Below are positions 36,154 through 45,905 of a DNA stretch of 64,000 nucleotides, in pieces; position 1 is the first letter of the stretch; each line of letters opens with the position of its first letter. The stretch is from Azonexaceae bacterium s22 (GTDB taxonomy: Bacteria; Pseudomonadota; Gammaproteobacteria; Burkholderiales; Rhodocyclaceae), in contig WYCU01000004.1 in NCBI GenBank assembly GCA_016617495.1, forward strand, positions 124,001 through 188,000. The letters run 5' to 3'. The notes under the pieces are model-generated. The model was not told where the DNA came from. It saw only the letters and a program-made list of their open reading frames with translations, and did not search any database. The position numbers were made by a program, and so were the translations under genes.

Positions 36154-38615
36154 TCGGACTTTCCTGGCGCCTCTTGGGGCGCGAACTGCGTTCGGGCGAA
36201 TTGCGCCTGCTGTTCGCGGCCCTGCTGGTGGCGGTGGCCGCCGTCACTGCTGTCGGTTTTTTCACCGAGCGCGTACGTCTGGCGCTGGTGCTCGAAGCGC
36301 ATCAATTGCTGGGCGGCGATCTGCTGCTCATTGCCGATCATCCCTGGACGGACGAAGCGCGCGAACTTGCCGCCCGCAACGGATTGCAAACGGCGGAAAA
36401 CGTGCTGTTTCCCAGCATGGTGCTGTCCGCTGGTGGCGCGCAGCTGGCAGAAATCAAGGCGGTCAGTGCGCGTTACCCGCTGCGTGGGCGCCTGATCACC
36501 GCGCAGCCCAGCCAAACGGCAGGACCGCCGCCGGGCGCGGTCTGGCTTGAGGAGCGACTGGCGGCAGCGTTGCAGGTGCAACCGGGCGATACGGTGCAGG
36601 TCGGGCAGTTGCGTTTGCGTGTCGATAATCTGCTGACGCTGGAACCGGATCGCGGTGTCAATTTCTTCGCGCTGGCGCCGCGCCTGATGATGCATCTTGA
36701 CGATCTTGGCGGCACCGGCCTGATCCAGACCGGCTCGCGCGTGGTTTATCGCTTTGCGGTCGCCGGTGAGAACGATGCGGTGGCGGCGTTCCGTCGAACG
36801 ATCGAATCCCGGCTGGGCCGCGGCGAGCGTATCGAGGATGTGACCAACGCACGGCCTGAAATTCGCAGCGCCATCGAGCGTGCGCAGCGCTTTCTCGGGC
36901 TGGCAACCTTGCTTACGGTGGTGCTGGCGGCGGTGGCGGTTGCGCTGGCAGCGCGGCGCTACATGCAGCGCCATCTGGATGCCTGCGCGGTGATGCGTTG
37001 CCTGGGGCTGACGCAGCCAGCCTTGATTCGCCTGCATGCATCGCTGTTCCTCTGGCTGGCGCTGGTGGCGGCGCTGGTTGGGTGTTTGGCCGGCTATGCG
37101 GCGCATTTTGTGCTGGTGAGCTGGCTTTCCGGGGTGTTGGCGCTGAGTCTGCCCGGCGCGGGCGTGTGGCCGCTGCTGGCCGGCGCAGCGGTGGCCGGGG
37201 TGCTGCTCTTCGGTTTTGCCTTCCCGCCGCTGCTGCAGTTGGCGCGGGTGCCGACCTTGCGCGTGCTGCGTCGGGAACTCGGGCCGCCGCGTCCCTCCTT
37301 GCTTGGCGGGTACGCCCTGGGGATTGCGGCCTTGGCCGGGTTGCTCTTGGTGGTTGCCGGCGATTGGCGTCTGGGTACTTATGCCATCGGCGGCTTTGCT
37401 GCCGCGCTGGGAGCATTCTGGATCGTGGCGCGCCTGGCATTGCGTCTGGCTTCCGGTTTGCGGCGCGGGCGCGGCGGCTGGCGGCAAGGCTTGGCCAATC
37501 TTGAACGACATGCGGCGGCCAATACCTTGCAGATTGTCGCCCTGGCCCTCGGCTTGATGGCCATGTTGCTCCTGACCGTGACGCGCGGCGAGCTGTTGGC
37601 CGCCTGGCAACGGGCGGCGCCGCCTGATGCCCCGAATCGTTTTGTCATCAACATTCAGCCGGATCAACGCGAGGGCGTGGCCGATCTGCTGGCGCGCGGT
37701 GGCATTGCGGCCGAGCTCTCGCCCATGGTGCGTGGGCGCCTGATGCAGATTGCCGGGCGTACGGTGAGTGCGCAAAGCTATCCTGAAGACGAACGGGCGC
37801 AACGCCTGATCGAGCGCGAATTCAATCTTTCCTGGCGGGCCACGCAGCCGCCGGGGAACCGTGTGGTCGCCGGACGTTGGTTTCCGGAGGATGCCGCGGG
37901 GCAGGGGCTGGCATCGGTGGAGGAAGGGCTGGCGCGTACCTTGGGCATTGCCTTGGGGGACGAGCTGCGCTTCATGATCGGCGGGCGAGAGATTCCGGTG
38001 CGCGTGACCAATCTGCGCAAGCTGGACTGGGATTCGATGCGCGTCAATTTCTTTGTCCTGACGCCACCGGGGGTGCTGGATGATTCGCCGGCCAGCTACA
38101 TCACCAGTTTTCACCTGCCTTCGGGGCGCGAGGGGCTGGCGGCCGATCTGGCGGCACGCTTCCCGAACCTGACGGTCATCGATGTGGGCGCCATGTTGGC
38201 GCAGGTACAGGGGATCATGAATCAGGTGGCGCAAGCGGTTCAGTTCATTTTCCTGTTCACGCTGATGGCCGGGGCGCTGGTGTTGGTGTCCGCCTTGTTC
38301 AGCGCGTTTGACGAGCGGCGTTACGAACTTTCGGTGATGCGTGCCCTGGGGGCCGGGCGCGAGCAATTGGCCCACGCCCTGTTGGCCGAGCTGGGTATGA
38401 TCGGCGGGCTGGCCGGGCTGATTGCCGCCGGCGGCGCAACGCTGCTCGGACAGGTGCTGGCCCGGAAGGTCTTCCAGCTCGACATGCCGGTCGATTGGAC
38501 GCTGTTTCCGTTGGCCATGGCTGCGGGTGCGTTGCTGGCGGTGCTGGTCGGCTGGATCGCCGTGCGTCGTTTGCTGAGTACGCCACCGTTACTGGCCTTG
38601 CGCGCAGGCGCCTGA
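36150..38615 (+). CDS. FtsX-family ABC transporter permease, YbbP-like
   Basis: 821 residues. Two FtsX repeats, with a long periplasmic domain after TM1 and further helices near 270-290, 330-360, 410-450 and the C-terminal 700-800 region (VFLFTLMAGALVLVSALF-type segments). The C-terminal block YELSVMRALGAGREQLAHAL is typical of this family. The usual ATPase partner (YbbA-like) is not adjacent. Start at 36150 is set by the overlap with the GGDEF-EAL gene. Cargo unknown. Confidence 0.83.
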   Translation: MIGLSWRLLGRELRSGELRLLFAALLVAVAAVTAVGFFTERVRLALVLEAHQLLGGDLLLIADHPWTDEARELAARNGLQTAENVLFPSMVLSAGGAQLAEIKAVSARYPLRGRLITAQPSQTAGPPPGAVWLEERLAAALQVQPGDTVQVGQLRLRVDNLLTLEPDRGVNFFALAPRLMMHLDDLGGTGLIQTGSRVVYRFAVAGENDAVAAFRRTIESRLGRGERIEDVTNARPEIRSAIERAQRFLGLATLLTVVLAAVAVALAARRYMQRHLDACAVMRCLGLTQPALIRLHASLFLWLALVAALVGCLAGYAAHFVLVSWLSGVLALSLPGAGVWPLLAGAAVAGVLLFGFAFPPLLQLARVPTLRVLRRELGPPRPSLLGGYALGIAALAGLLLVVAGDWRLGTYAIGGFAAALGAFWIVARLALRLASGLRRGRGGWRQGLANLERHAAANTLQIVALALGLMAMLLLTVTRGELLAAWQRAAPPDAPNRFVINIQPDQREGVADLLARGGIAAELSPMVRGRLMQIAGRTVSAQSYPEDERAQRLIEREFNLSWRATQPPGNRVVAGRWFPEDAAGQGLASVEEGLARTLGIALGDELRFMIGGREIPVRVTNLRKLDWDSMRVNFFVLTPPGVLDDSPASYITSFHLPSGREGLAADLAARFPNLTVIDVGAMLAQVQGIMNQVAQAVQFIFLFTLMAGALVLVSALFSAFDERRYELSVMRALGAGREQLAHALLAELGMIGGLAGLIAAGGATLLGQVLARKVFQLDMPVDWTLFPLAMAAGALLAVLVGWIAVRRLLSTPPLLALRAGA

Positions 38616-38622
38616 GCGCCGC

Positions 38623-38658
38623 CATTTTTGGCCTTTTTTCGGTGTCGACCGCGACAAT
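38623..38658 (-). repeat. Uptake-sequence-like repeat, copy 14 (intergenic)
   Basis: Exact core at 38644-38656 on the minus strand, then ACCG, AAAAAA, GGCC and AAAAAT. Between two convergent genes; the T-rich tracts face the permease stop. Confidence 0.9.
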
Positions 38659-38673
38659 TGCGCGGTCGGCGCC

Positions 38674-39426
38674 TCAGGGCAGCAAGACCAAGCCCTGGCG
38701 AATACCTTTGAGGACGGCTTCCCGGCGGGTGCGGGCATCAAGCTTTTTGCGCAGGTTGATGACGTGAAAATCCACGGTACCGGCGCTGCAGCCCAGCAGG
38801 CGGCCAATTTCCTGGCTGGTCTTGCCCTCGGCGATCCATTGCAGGCACTCCTGTTCGCGGCGCGTGAGTTGTGGCTCGTCGCGGTTGGCAGGGGTTTCCT
38901 CGGGGCGGGCGAAAGCGATGGCGGATTCGAAGACAATGTCACGCAGCAGGGTGAGCTCGGGCAGCGCCTCTCGCGCGTCTTCGTGAAACTGGCGGCCCGG
39001 CAGGCGGTCGCTGACCAGACACAGGATGCCCAGTTCCTGAGCAGGGCCGTGAATGGGGAGGGTGATCCCGGCGCGCAGGCCGTAGGACGCGGCCTCTTCA
39101 TACATCTGGCGTTGCAGCGGTGTTTTGAAGATTTCCGGCGACCAGATCAGCGGCATGGTGCGGGTAATGCAGTGCGCGACGGTTGGATCGGCGTAAGCCA
39201 GGTTCTGGCGGTCGTAGGTTTCTCGCCAGGCCGATGCGTAATTGCTGCGCAGATAGGCCTCCTCGAGCTTCATGCCCGGTTTGGGAACGATGGCGAGCAG
39301 GGTGTGCTCAAAGCCCAGGTCGGATGCAATCTTGAATAGCGCATCGCGCCAATCCGTTTCGCACGTGGTGTTACTCAAGCGGTGAAACGGTGCAAGAACC
39401 GGAGTCAAAAAATTGGAGCGCGGCAT
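38674..39426 (-). CDS. LuxR-type quorum-sensing regulator (no adjacent synthase)
   Basis: 250 residues. The N-terminal autoinducer domain retains residues typical of acyl-homoserine-lactone binding: W and Y in SAWRETYDR, DP in YADPTVAH, a later W in LIWSPE and G in YGLRAGIT. C-terminal LuxR helix-turn-helix (LTRREQECLQWIAEGKTSQE, then IGRLLGCSAGTVDFH). No luxI-like gene lies in the window, so it is a solo or its partner is elsewhere. Start at 39426 (MPRSNF), GAGGAAA upstream. Confidence 0.88.
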   Translation of the reverse strand: MPRSNFLTPVLAPFHRLSNTTCETDWRDALFKIASDLGFEHTLLAIVPKPGMKLEEAYLRSNYASAWRETYDRQNLAYADPTVAHCITRTMPLIWSPEIFKTPLQRQMYEEAASYGLRAGITLPIHGPAQELGILCLVSDRLPGRQFHEDAREALPELTLLRDIVFESAIAFARPEETPANRDEPQLTRREQECLQWIAEGKTSQEIGRLLGCSAGTVDFHVINLRKKLDARTRREAVLKGIRQGLVLLP

Positions 39427-39517
39427 GGGACAAGTTTCCTCGTCGCCGATGCCAAGGTCAAGTGGCACCGCCGCCGGGGCGGGCGCCCCGTTGCGGACTG
39501 TGGCGGATGCGAGCGGC

Positions 39518-39925
39518 TTATTTGGCCGTTGCTGCCGAGAATTCCCGGGTTTTGACCGCCTTGCCGAGTTCATTGCCATCGGCGCCGAGCGCGCGGACGG
39601 TTATTTGGTAGTTGTGACCAAAGCTGGCGTAATTGCGCGGGCAGGGGCCGAGGTAGTTGTTCTTCAGCGCACCTTCGGGGATTTCTACGGAGGTGCTGCC
39701 ACTCAGCACGACCGTACCGCCTCCATGATCCTTGTTCTGGTAATCAAGATCGTTCATCTGAACGCTCAGGATTTTGGTGCCTTCCGGGATACCGGAAACG
39801 CTGAGTGCTGGCGATACATCTTCGCAGCGGTGGCTTTTCTTCCATTCCCAGTCAACGGTCATGGCGGTTTGAGCGTAAGCGCTGGGAAGGGCTGTGAGCA
39901 GTGCGAGTAGAAGCAGTTTGCGCAT
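39518..39925 (-). CDS. Exported PEBP-like small protein
   Basis: 135 residues, signal peptide LLLLALLTALPSAYA. The mature segment CEDVSPALSVSGIPEGTKIL resembles the ligand-pocket strand of phosphatidylethanolamine-binding (YbhB) proteins, but the GG...H motif is only partly matched (DHGGGTVVL), and it is short. Start at 39925 gives the signal peptide; the longer frame overlaps the ygiQ promoter region. Confidence 0.62.
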   Translation of the reverse strand: MRKLLLLALLTALPSAYAQTAMTVDWEWKKSHRCEDVSPALSVSGIPEGTKILSVQMNDLDYQNKDHGGGTVVLSGSTSVEIPEGALKNNYLGPCPRNYASFGHNYQITVRALGADGNELGKAVKTREFSAATAK

Positions 39926-40025
39926 GATGTGGGCGCCGTAGCGTGGGCGGGTTTTTGAAGCGTCAGATGGTATTGGCTTTGATGTGGCCGCGGGTTGACA
40001 TTGGGTCGTCAGCCATGGATTGACG

Positions 40026-40052
40026 GATACCTGAGTATCGAACTCGGGTATC
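40026..40052 (+). promoter_or_regulatory. Inverted repeat upstream of ygiQ
   Basis: Arms GATACCTGAGT and ACTCGGGTATC pair at 10 of 11 positions around a 5-bp centre, 25 bp before the ygiQ start. It could be an operator or a leader hairpin. Confidence 0.4.
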
Positions 40053-40077
40053 GGGACGATTCGCGGTAAAATGGCGC

Positions 40078-42348
40078 ATGGATTCAACTCGGCAACAACC
40101 TCAGCCAGCGGCGGTGCGTCCGCTGTTTGGCTATCGCAAGTTCTGGGCGCACCGTTTCGGGCCGGCGCCTTTTCTGCCCATGTCCCGCGCCGAAATGGAG
40201 CAACTCGGCTGGGATGCCTGCGACATCATTCTGGTAACGGGCGACGCTTATATCGACCATCCCAGTTTCGGCATGGCGCTGGTCGGGCGCCTGCTGGAAG
40301 CGCAAGGGTTTCGCGTTGGCATCATCAGCCAGCCGGACTGGAATTCCGCTGCCGATTTCCGCAAGCTCGGCAAGCCCAACCTGTTCTACGGCGTGACGGC
40401 CGGCAACATGGATTCGATGGTCAATCGTTATACCTCCGACCGCAAGATCCGCTCCGACGATGCCTACACGCCGAATGCCGAGCCCAACAAGCGTCCGGAC
40501 CGTGCCGTGACGGTGTACGCCCAGCGTTGCCGTGAGGCTTTTCCGGGGACGCCGGTAATCATCGGCTCCATCGAAGCCAGTCTGCGCCGCATCGCGCATT
40601 ACGATTACTGGTCGGACAAGGTACGCCGCTCGGTATTGCCCGATTCCAAGGCCGATCTGCTGGTCTTCGGCAATGCCGAACGGGCCATCGTCGAGATCGC
40701 GCACCGTCTGGCGCGCGGCGAGAAAGTGGGCGAGATCCGCGACATTCGCGGAACCGCCTTCATGGTGCCGCCGGGCTGGCTGCCTTCCGACGAATGGGCG
40801 GTCATGGATTCCACGGAGGTCGATACGCCGGGGCCGCTGGTCCAGCACGCCGATCCCTATGCCATGGAAACGGCTCCGAAATCGACGTTGACCGCGACAA
40901 TGCCGGGCGTACAGCCGGTGCGCATTGTCTCGCGCAGCGAGCGCCTGGCCGCACGGCGCGAACGTCGTGCTCATACAGTGGTTCGGCTGCCGTCCTACGA
41001 GCAGGTCAAGGACGACCCGGTGCTCTACGCCCATGCCTCGCGCACCTTCCACCTCGAATCCAACCCCGGCAACGCGCGGGCGCTGGTGCAGGCGCATGGC
41101 GAGGGCGCGAGTTGTCGTGACGTCTGGCTCAATCCGCCGCCGGTGCCCCTGACGACGGAGGAGCTGGATGGCGTTTATGAACTGCCTTATGCCCGCCGCC
41201 CGCATCCCGCCTATGGCGAGGCCAAGATTCCCGCGTGGGAAATGATCCGTTTCTCGGTGAACATCATGCGCGGCTGCTTTGGCGGCTGCACCTTCTGTTC
41301 GATCACCGAACACGAAGGGCGCATCATCCAGAGCCGCTCGGAAGATTCGGTGATCCGCGAGATCGAGGAAATGCGCGACAAGACGCCGGGCTTCACTGGC
41401 ATCGTCTCGGATCTCGGCGGGCCGACGGCCAACATGTACCACCTGACCTGCAAGGACCCCAAGATCGAGGCCGCCTGCCGCCGCCTGTCCTGCGTGTTCC
41501 CGGACATCTGCGAGAACATGAATACCGATCATTCGAAGCTGATTTCGCTTTATCGCCGGGCGCGCAGCCTAAAGGGCGTCAAGAAGGTGCTGATCGGCTC
41601 CGGATTGCGCTACGACCTGGCGGTGCGTTCGCCGGAATACATCAAGGAACTGGTGCAACACCATGTCGGCGGTTATCTGAAGATCGCGCCGGAACATACC
41701 GAGGCGGGGCCGCTTTCCAAGATGATGAAGCCGGGCATCGGCAGCTACGACAAGTTCAAGCAGCTGTTCGACCGTTTCTCGCGCGAAGCCGGCAAGGAGC
41801 AGTACCTGATTCCGTATTTCATCGCCGCCCACCCGGGCACGCAGGATGAGGACATGGTCAATCTGGCGCTGTGGCTGAAGAAAAACAATTTCCGCCTCGA
41901 TCAGGTTCAGACCTTCCTGCCGACCCCGATGGCGCTGGCCACGACGATGTACCACACCGAACGCAATCCGCTCAAAAAACTGCATCGGCAGGGCGGGGAA
42001 GTGGTCGGGGCAGTGCGCAATGCCCGCCAGCGCAAGCTGCACAAGGCTTTCCTACGTTATCACGATCCGGAAAACTGGCCGCTGCTGCGCGAAGCCTTGA
42101 AGGAAATGGGGCGTGCCGATCTGATCGGCAATGGCAAGAAGCAGCTCATTCCCGCGTGGCAACCGGCAGGCACAGGTGGCAAGACGGCGGCAAGCCCCAC
42201 GAAAATGGGCCAAAATTCGCGGTCTACCGCGACAACCCGAGCCGGTCGGCCCGGTAATCTGCCACGGCAGCCGGGAACGCGGCCATCCGGCCCCAAAACC
42301 GCATTCAAACAACCCGGCAGTGCGCCGCGCAAGAAACGCACGCCTTGA
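40078..42348 (+). CDS. YgiQ-family radical SAM protein
   Basis: 756 residues. N-terminal [20 protein letters not shown] and the central radical SAM motif [18 protein letters not shown] (4Fe-4S Cys x3 near 399-406), then [19 protein letters not shown] and an HPGT block, all typical of the family. The reaction is not well defined. The C-terminal ~60 residues are a low-complexity Arg/Pro/Thr tail containing one repeat copy; a second copy lies near residue 270. Confidence 0.9.
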   Translation: MDSTRQQPQPAAVRPLFGYRKFWAHRFGPAPFLPMSRAEMEQLGWDACDIILVTGDAYIDHPSFGMALVGRLLEAQGFRVGIISQPDWNSAADFRKLGKPNLFYGVTAGNMDSMVNRYTSDRKIRSDDAYTPNAEPNKRPDRAVTVYAQRCREAFPGTPVIIGSIEASLRRIAHYDYWSDKVRRSVLPDSKADLLVFGNAERAIVEIAHRLARGEKVGEIRDIRGTAFMVPPGWLPSDEWAVMDSTEVDTPGPLVQHADPYAMETAPKSTLTATMPGVQPVRIVSRSERLAARRERRAHTVVRLPSYEQVKDDPVLYAHASRTFHLESNPGNARALVQAHGEGASCRDVWLNPPPVPLTTEELDGVYELPYARRPHPAYGEAKIPAWEMIRFSVNIMRGCFGGCTFCSITEHEGRIIQSRSEDSVIREIEEMRDKTPGFTGIVSDLGGPTANMYHLTCKDPKIEAACRRLSCVFPDICENMNTDHSKLISLYRRARSLKGVKKVLIGSGLRYDLAVRSPEYIKELVQHHVGGYLKIAPEHTEAGPLSKMMKPGIGSYDKFKQLFDRFSREAGKEQYLIPYFIAAHPGTQDEDMVNLALWLKKNNFRLDQVQTFLPTPMALATTMYHTERNPLKKLHRQGGEVVGAVRNARQRKLHKAFLRYHDPENWPLLREALKEMGRADLIGNGKKQLIPAWQPAGTGGKTAASPTKMGQNSRSTATTRAGRPGNLPRQPGTRPSGPKTAFKQPGSAPRKKRTP
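40866..40901 (-). repeat. Uptake-sequence-like repeat, copy 15 (inside ygiQ)
   Basis: Core TGTCGCGGTCAAC at 40887-40899 on the minus strand (one mismatch), preceded by AT. AT tracts (GATTT, GTTTCC) are weaker. Read in ygiQ as [10 protein letters not shown]. Confidence 0.65.
42202..42236 (-). repeat. Uptake-sequence-like repeat, copy 16 (inside ygiQ 3' end)
   Basis: Core TGTCGCGGTAGAC at 42222-42234 (one mismatch), preceded by GT, then CGCG, AATTTT, GGCCC and ATTTT. Read in frame as [12 protein letters not shown]. Confidence 0.8.
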
Positions 42349-42364
42349 TTTCAGGGAGAACACC

Positions 42365-42754
42365 ATGGAAAGCACGACCAGCACTTACGAGAAGATCGGC
42401 GGCGAGGCCGTCGTCGGTCAGCTTTGCGACCGCTTTTACGAGCTGATGGACACGGTGCCGCAGTTCAAGGAACTGCGTGCCCTGCATCCGGAAAGCCTGC
42501 AAGGCTCGCGCGACAAGCTCTTCATGTTCCTCTCCGGCTGGTTCGGCGGCCCCGATCTTTTCGTCGAAAAGTTCGGCCACCCGCGCTTGCGTGCGCGCCA
42601 TATGCCGTTTGCCATCGGTACGCAGGAGCGAGATCAATGGGTTGCCTGCATGGTTCTGGCCATGGAAGACATCGGCATAGAAGAGGGCATTCGCGCCAAA
42701 CTGTTGCAGAATTTCTTCAATACTGCCGACTTCATGCGCAACAAGGAAGGCTGA
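42365..42754 (+). CDS. Group II truncated hemoglobin
   Basis: 129 residues. Truncated-globin fold with the YEKIGGEAVVGQLCDRFYEL start, the GWFGGPDLFVEKFGHPRLR block carrying the proximal His, and W in DQWVACMVLAMED at the G8 position. Likely binds O2 or NO and helps nitrosative stress tolerance. Start at 42365, AGGGAG upstream. Confidence 0.9.
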   Translation: MESTTSTYEKIGGEAVVGQLCDRFYELMDTVPQFKELRALHPESLQGSRDKLFMFLSGWFGGPDLFVEKFGHPRLRARHMPFAIGTQERDQWVACMVLAMEDIGIEEGIRAKLLQNFFNTADFMRNKEG

Positions 42755-42795
42755 GTCTTTCCTCGGGCCGGATTCCGCTAAACTACAAGCAAAAG

Positions 42796-42823
42796 CGTTC
42801 GGGGGGGAAAATTCCCGCGAACG
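42796..42823 (+). other. Hairpin in the leader upstream of the TonB receptor
   Basis: CGTTCG...CGAACG with an inner GGGAA/TTCCC pairing, about 40 bp before the receptor start. No riboswitch consensus was recognised. Could be regulatory or a weak terminator after the hemoglobin gene. Confidence 0.35.
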
Positions 42824-42863
42824 ACAACAATAGTCAATAACGCGTGCGCGTACCCAACAATCC

Positions 42864-44966
42864 GTGTCTAAACATGCCTGCATCCGCCGGTTCACGGCGG
42901 GCGTTCCCCTTGTCGTAGCCACTGCCTGCTCCGCCGGTTCGGCGCTGGCCGAGGAAACTCCGGCCGAGCTGGAAACCGTGCTGGTTCGCGCCCGCAGCGG
43001 CTTTTCGGCCAGCAGCGCCACGCTGGGGCCTCCCGTGCCGGAAATCGAACTGCCGCTTTCGCTGACGCGTATCGCTGTCGATGCGCTGCCGGATCGCCAA
43101 CCGCGCAATATTGCCGACATTGCCGAGTTCAGCGCCGGCGTCGGGCGGCGTTCCAGTTACTGGGGTTTCGATTCACCCACGTTTCAGCTGCGCGGCTTCA
43201 ACGCCGGTGAAAGCAGCGCCTATTATCGGGACGGTTTTCGCTATCCGGCGCGCGGTCCGCAATCGCTGGCCAATGTCGACGCCATTGAAATCCTGCGCGG
43301 GCCGCAGTCGGCGCTCTATGGCTGGAGCGATCCGGGTGGGGTGGTCCAGGTCCTGACGCGTCAGCCCACCGATCAGCCGCTCGCCAACGCCAGCCTTCAG
43401 GCCAATTCCTGGGGCGGTGCCCAAGCCGTGCTGGACCTTGGCGGCGCACTGGGTGAGCGCACCCGCTTTCGCTGGGTGACGGCGTACGACGACTGGCAGA
43501 GCTTTCGCAACGGCATTTCGGGCCAGCAATTTTTCATTGCCCCAAGTATCGCCTTCGATTTTGACGAGCGGCGGACCTTACGCCTGGCTTTCGACTGGCT
43601 GGACGACCAGCGCCATACCGACTATGGCATTCCGGCCTATGGCGGTTTTCCGGCCAAGGTGCCCGTTGAATGGAATTACGGCGAATCCTGGGGGCGGCAG
43701 CATTCCCAGACCGGGCGCGTGGCCGCCCATTGGCAACAGCCGGCCCTGGGCGGCGATTTGACGGTGGCGTTTTCATACACCGAACTCAAGTATCTGAAAT
43801 ATCGCGATGCGGAATCGGCTTGGGTCGATGGTAGTACGCTCAATCGCTGGTACGAAAGTTATCCCGAGCGTTACCGGTGGGCGAGCGCGTATGCCGACTG
43901 GTCGCACAATTTCCTTGTCGGCGCCCAAAATCACCGGATCGCCACGCGCCTTGAAGTGTCACGCGAGACACGCAGCCTTTACGGCGGCGAATGGGATGAC
44001 TACACGCCCATCGATATTTTTAATCCGGTGTACGGGCTCGCATGGACGCCGACCTCCGAGTACACCGTTTACGATCAATCCTGGGTCAATCGCAATCTTG
44101 GGCTGGTATTGCAGGACGAGATCACGATGGGGAACTGGATCTGGTTATTCGGCCTGCGCTGGAGCGCACTCGATCAGCGTTTCGATTTTGCGGAATACCG
44201 GCCAGGCAATTATCAGATCCACACAAGCCAGCAGGATCATGCCTTGAGCCCGCGATTGGGCGTGACGTGGCGCGCTACGCCGATGGTTTCGCTGTATGGC
44301 AATTATTCGGGCGGCGCGATGCCGACACTGCCGCAGGCCCGTAGCTATGGCGATCGGCCTTTTGCGGCCGTGGATAGCCAGCAGTTTGAGGCCGGGATCA
44401 AGATTCAAGCGGACAACGGTAACTGGCTGACTACCCTTGCCGCGTTCGATATCCGTCGAAACAACGTCCTGACGCGCGATCCGGAGCATCCAGGCTATTC
44501 CATCCAGACCGGCGAGCAAGGTTCGCGCGGTGTCGAATGGCAGTGGCAAGGGCGTTTTGCGCCCCTATGGCAAGCGACCGCGCAGGCGACCTGGCTCAAT
44601 GCGGAAATTGTCGAAGACAACCGTTACGCGCCGGGCAATCGCTTGCCCTATGCAGCGCGCTTCGGCGCTTCCGCGTGGATAACGCGCTCTGTGCTGCTTG
44701 ATGGGCAGCCGCGTTTGAGTTTTTCCGGGGGCTTTGTCCATCAGGGCCAGCGCTACGCCGATTTTTCAAACGCCGTAACCTTGCCAGCCTATACGCGTTT
44801 CGACCTGGGCGCGGGTTACCGCGAAAAGGATTGGCGCCTGACGCTGACCCTGGAAAATGTGACTGACCGGCGCTATTACGCCAGCGGGGTGGAGAATCGT
44901 CCGGCGGTGATTTATCCCGGCGCGCCGCGTACACTGATGATGCGCGTCAGCTACGATTTCCGTTAG
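42864..44966 (+). CDS. TonB-dependent siderophore receptor
   Basis: 700 residues, GTG start. Signal peptide through ACSAGSALA, then a plug domain (LPDRQPRNIADIAEFSAGVG, QLRGF, VDAIEILRGPQSALYGWSDPG) and a 22-strand-type barrel ending RVSYDFR. The GRRSSYWGFDSPTFQLRGF block follows the FhuA/FpvA group. Likely imports a ferric siderophore, ligand not assignable. Stop codon overlaps the convergent XRE gene's stop. Confidence 0.9.
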   Translation: MSKHACIRRFTAGVPLVVATACSAGSALAEETPAELETVLVRARSGFSASSATLGPPVPEIELPLSLTRIAVDALPDRQPRNIADIAEFSAGVGRRSSYWGFDSPTFQLRGFNAGESSAYYRDGFRYPARGPQSLANVDAIEILRGPQSALYGWSDPGGVVQVLTRQPTDQPLANASLQANSWGGAQAVLDLGGALGERTRFRWVTAYDDWQSFRNGISGQQFFIAPSIAFDFDERRTLRLAFDWLDDQRHTDYGIPAYGGFPAKVPVEWNYGESWGRQHSQTGRVAAHWQQPALGGDLTVAFSYTELKYLKYRDAESAWVDGSTLNRWYESYPERYRWASAYADWSHNFLVGAQNHRIATRLEVSRETRSLYGGEWDDYTPIDIFNPVYGLAWTPTSEYTVYDQSWVNRNLGLVLQDEITMGNWIWLFGLRWSALDQRFDFAEYRPGNYQIHTSQQDHALSPRLGVTWRATPMVSLYGNYSGGAMPTLPQARSYGDRPFAAVDSQQFEAGIKIQADNGNWLTTLAAFDIRRNNVLTRDPEHPGYSIQTGEQGSRGVEWQWQGRFAPLWQATAQATWLNAEIVEDNRYAPGNRLPYAARFGASAWITRSVLLDGQPRLSFSGGFVHQGQRYADFSNAVTLPAYTRFDLGAGYREKDWRLTLTLENVTDRRYYASGVENRPAVIYPGAPRTLMMRVSYDFR

Positions 44967-45616
44967 AGGCTGACGACGCGCACCTTGGCCCAGACGCCGG
45001 CAAATTCGGGGAAACATAGGGCGCCTTGATCGTCAGCAATTTTCCAGACCGAAATCACGGAACACGGGAAGGGGGGCGCCACAAATTCCACCGAGATCGA
45101 CGCAATGCCACCCGGTGGCGTGTCGGCAATCTGAACCGCGCGGCTGGCTGGCGTCAGGTGGCAATCCATGACTTCTTCCAGGCCGCCATCCGGCAAGCGC
45201 TTGGCCAGGACGTAGTCGTCGTCCTGGCATATCAGGCGACGCCCGCGCCAGATCAGGGCACCCGTATTCTGGATTTCCCAAGTCTTGGTAAAGCGTTCGT
45301 TTACACGCACGGCCATGTCGTCCGGAATGGTGACATCGCGCACAAAGGAGACGTGATCGTCCGGATGGCTGCACGACAGCAGGGTCGGTGGGCCGAGGCT
45401 CAGTTCATCGAAATACTGTCGTAGCAGGAAGATGGGTGAGATTTCCAACGCCAATGCCAAGCCCTGCAGGGTTTGAATCGAGGGGTTGAGCACGTCGCCA
45501 CGGAGCAGCTTGTACAGGCTTTCCCGCGAAAAACCGGCGCGTCGCGCCAATTCCGTGCGCGACATGTCAAGTTCCTTGCATCGACGGAAGATATAGCTGC
45601 TGAATTGGTCTCTCAC
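44963..45616 (-). CDS. XRE regulator fused to an NBR1/FW-like domain
   Basis: 217 residues. Residues 5-65 are an XRE helix-turn-helix (LARRAGFSRESLYKLLRG). Residues ~95-215 resemble the NBR1-type FW (four-tryptophan) immunoglobulin-like domain, with FTKTWEIQNTGALIWRG and a PPGGIASISVEFVAP stretch. It probably uses the Ig-like domain to sense an unknown ligand. Convergent and 4 bp overlapping with the TonB receptor. Confidence 0.8.
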   Translation of the reverse strand: MRDQFSSYIFRRCKELDMSRTELARRAGFSRESLYKLLRGDVLNPSIQTLQGLALALEISPIFLLRQYFDELSLGPPTLLSCSHPDDHVSFVRDVTIPDDMAVRVNERFTKTWEIQNTGALIWRGRRLICQDDDYVLAKRLPDGGLEEVMDCHLTPASRAVQIADTPPGGIASISVEFVAPPFPCSVISVWKIADDQGALCFPEFAGVWAKVRVVSL

Positions 45617-45905
45617 GGTGGGTCAATCGCAGTTGGGGACCGGCAATCCGGTGCAGGGGATTTTTCTTAGTTAATGTTCTTGAGCCGCATGCTAGATCAA
45701 TTACGGCAAAAATACGCCTAGTAAAACAGTCAGGTACCTCCAAATGACCGATTCTAGGGGGATTCGAGCCCGTTGCGCTCGCGGATTTCAATTTTGAACA
45801 CAGTTTGTCAACCCAAGGACACAGTCAATTTCTTACCATCGTTCTGGTTGCGGCTCGCTTGCCTTGCTCGCCTGAACTTTTGGTCACTGAAAAAATAACC
45901 TCGTC
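45617..45905. other. Non-coding region with moderate AT content
   Basis: No gene, repeat copy or RNA recognised. A GGATTCGAGCCC stretch around 45762 recalls a tRNA T-arm but no cloverleaf could be built around it. Promoters for the divergent XRE and lipoprotein genes are expected here. Confidence 0.45.

Noticed and set aside
42796-42823. Riboswitch upstream of the TonB receptor
   Set aside because: Only a simple hairpin is visible; no cobalamin or other riboswitch consensus was found.
45760-45780. tRNA T-arm-like GGATTCGAGCCC
   Set aside because: No acceptor, D or anticodon arms can be drawn around it.
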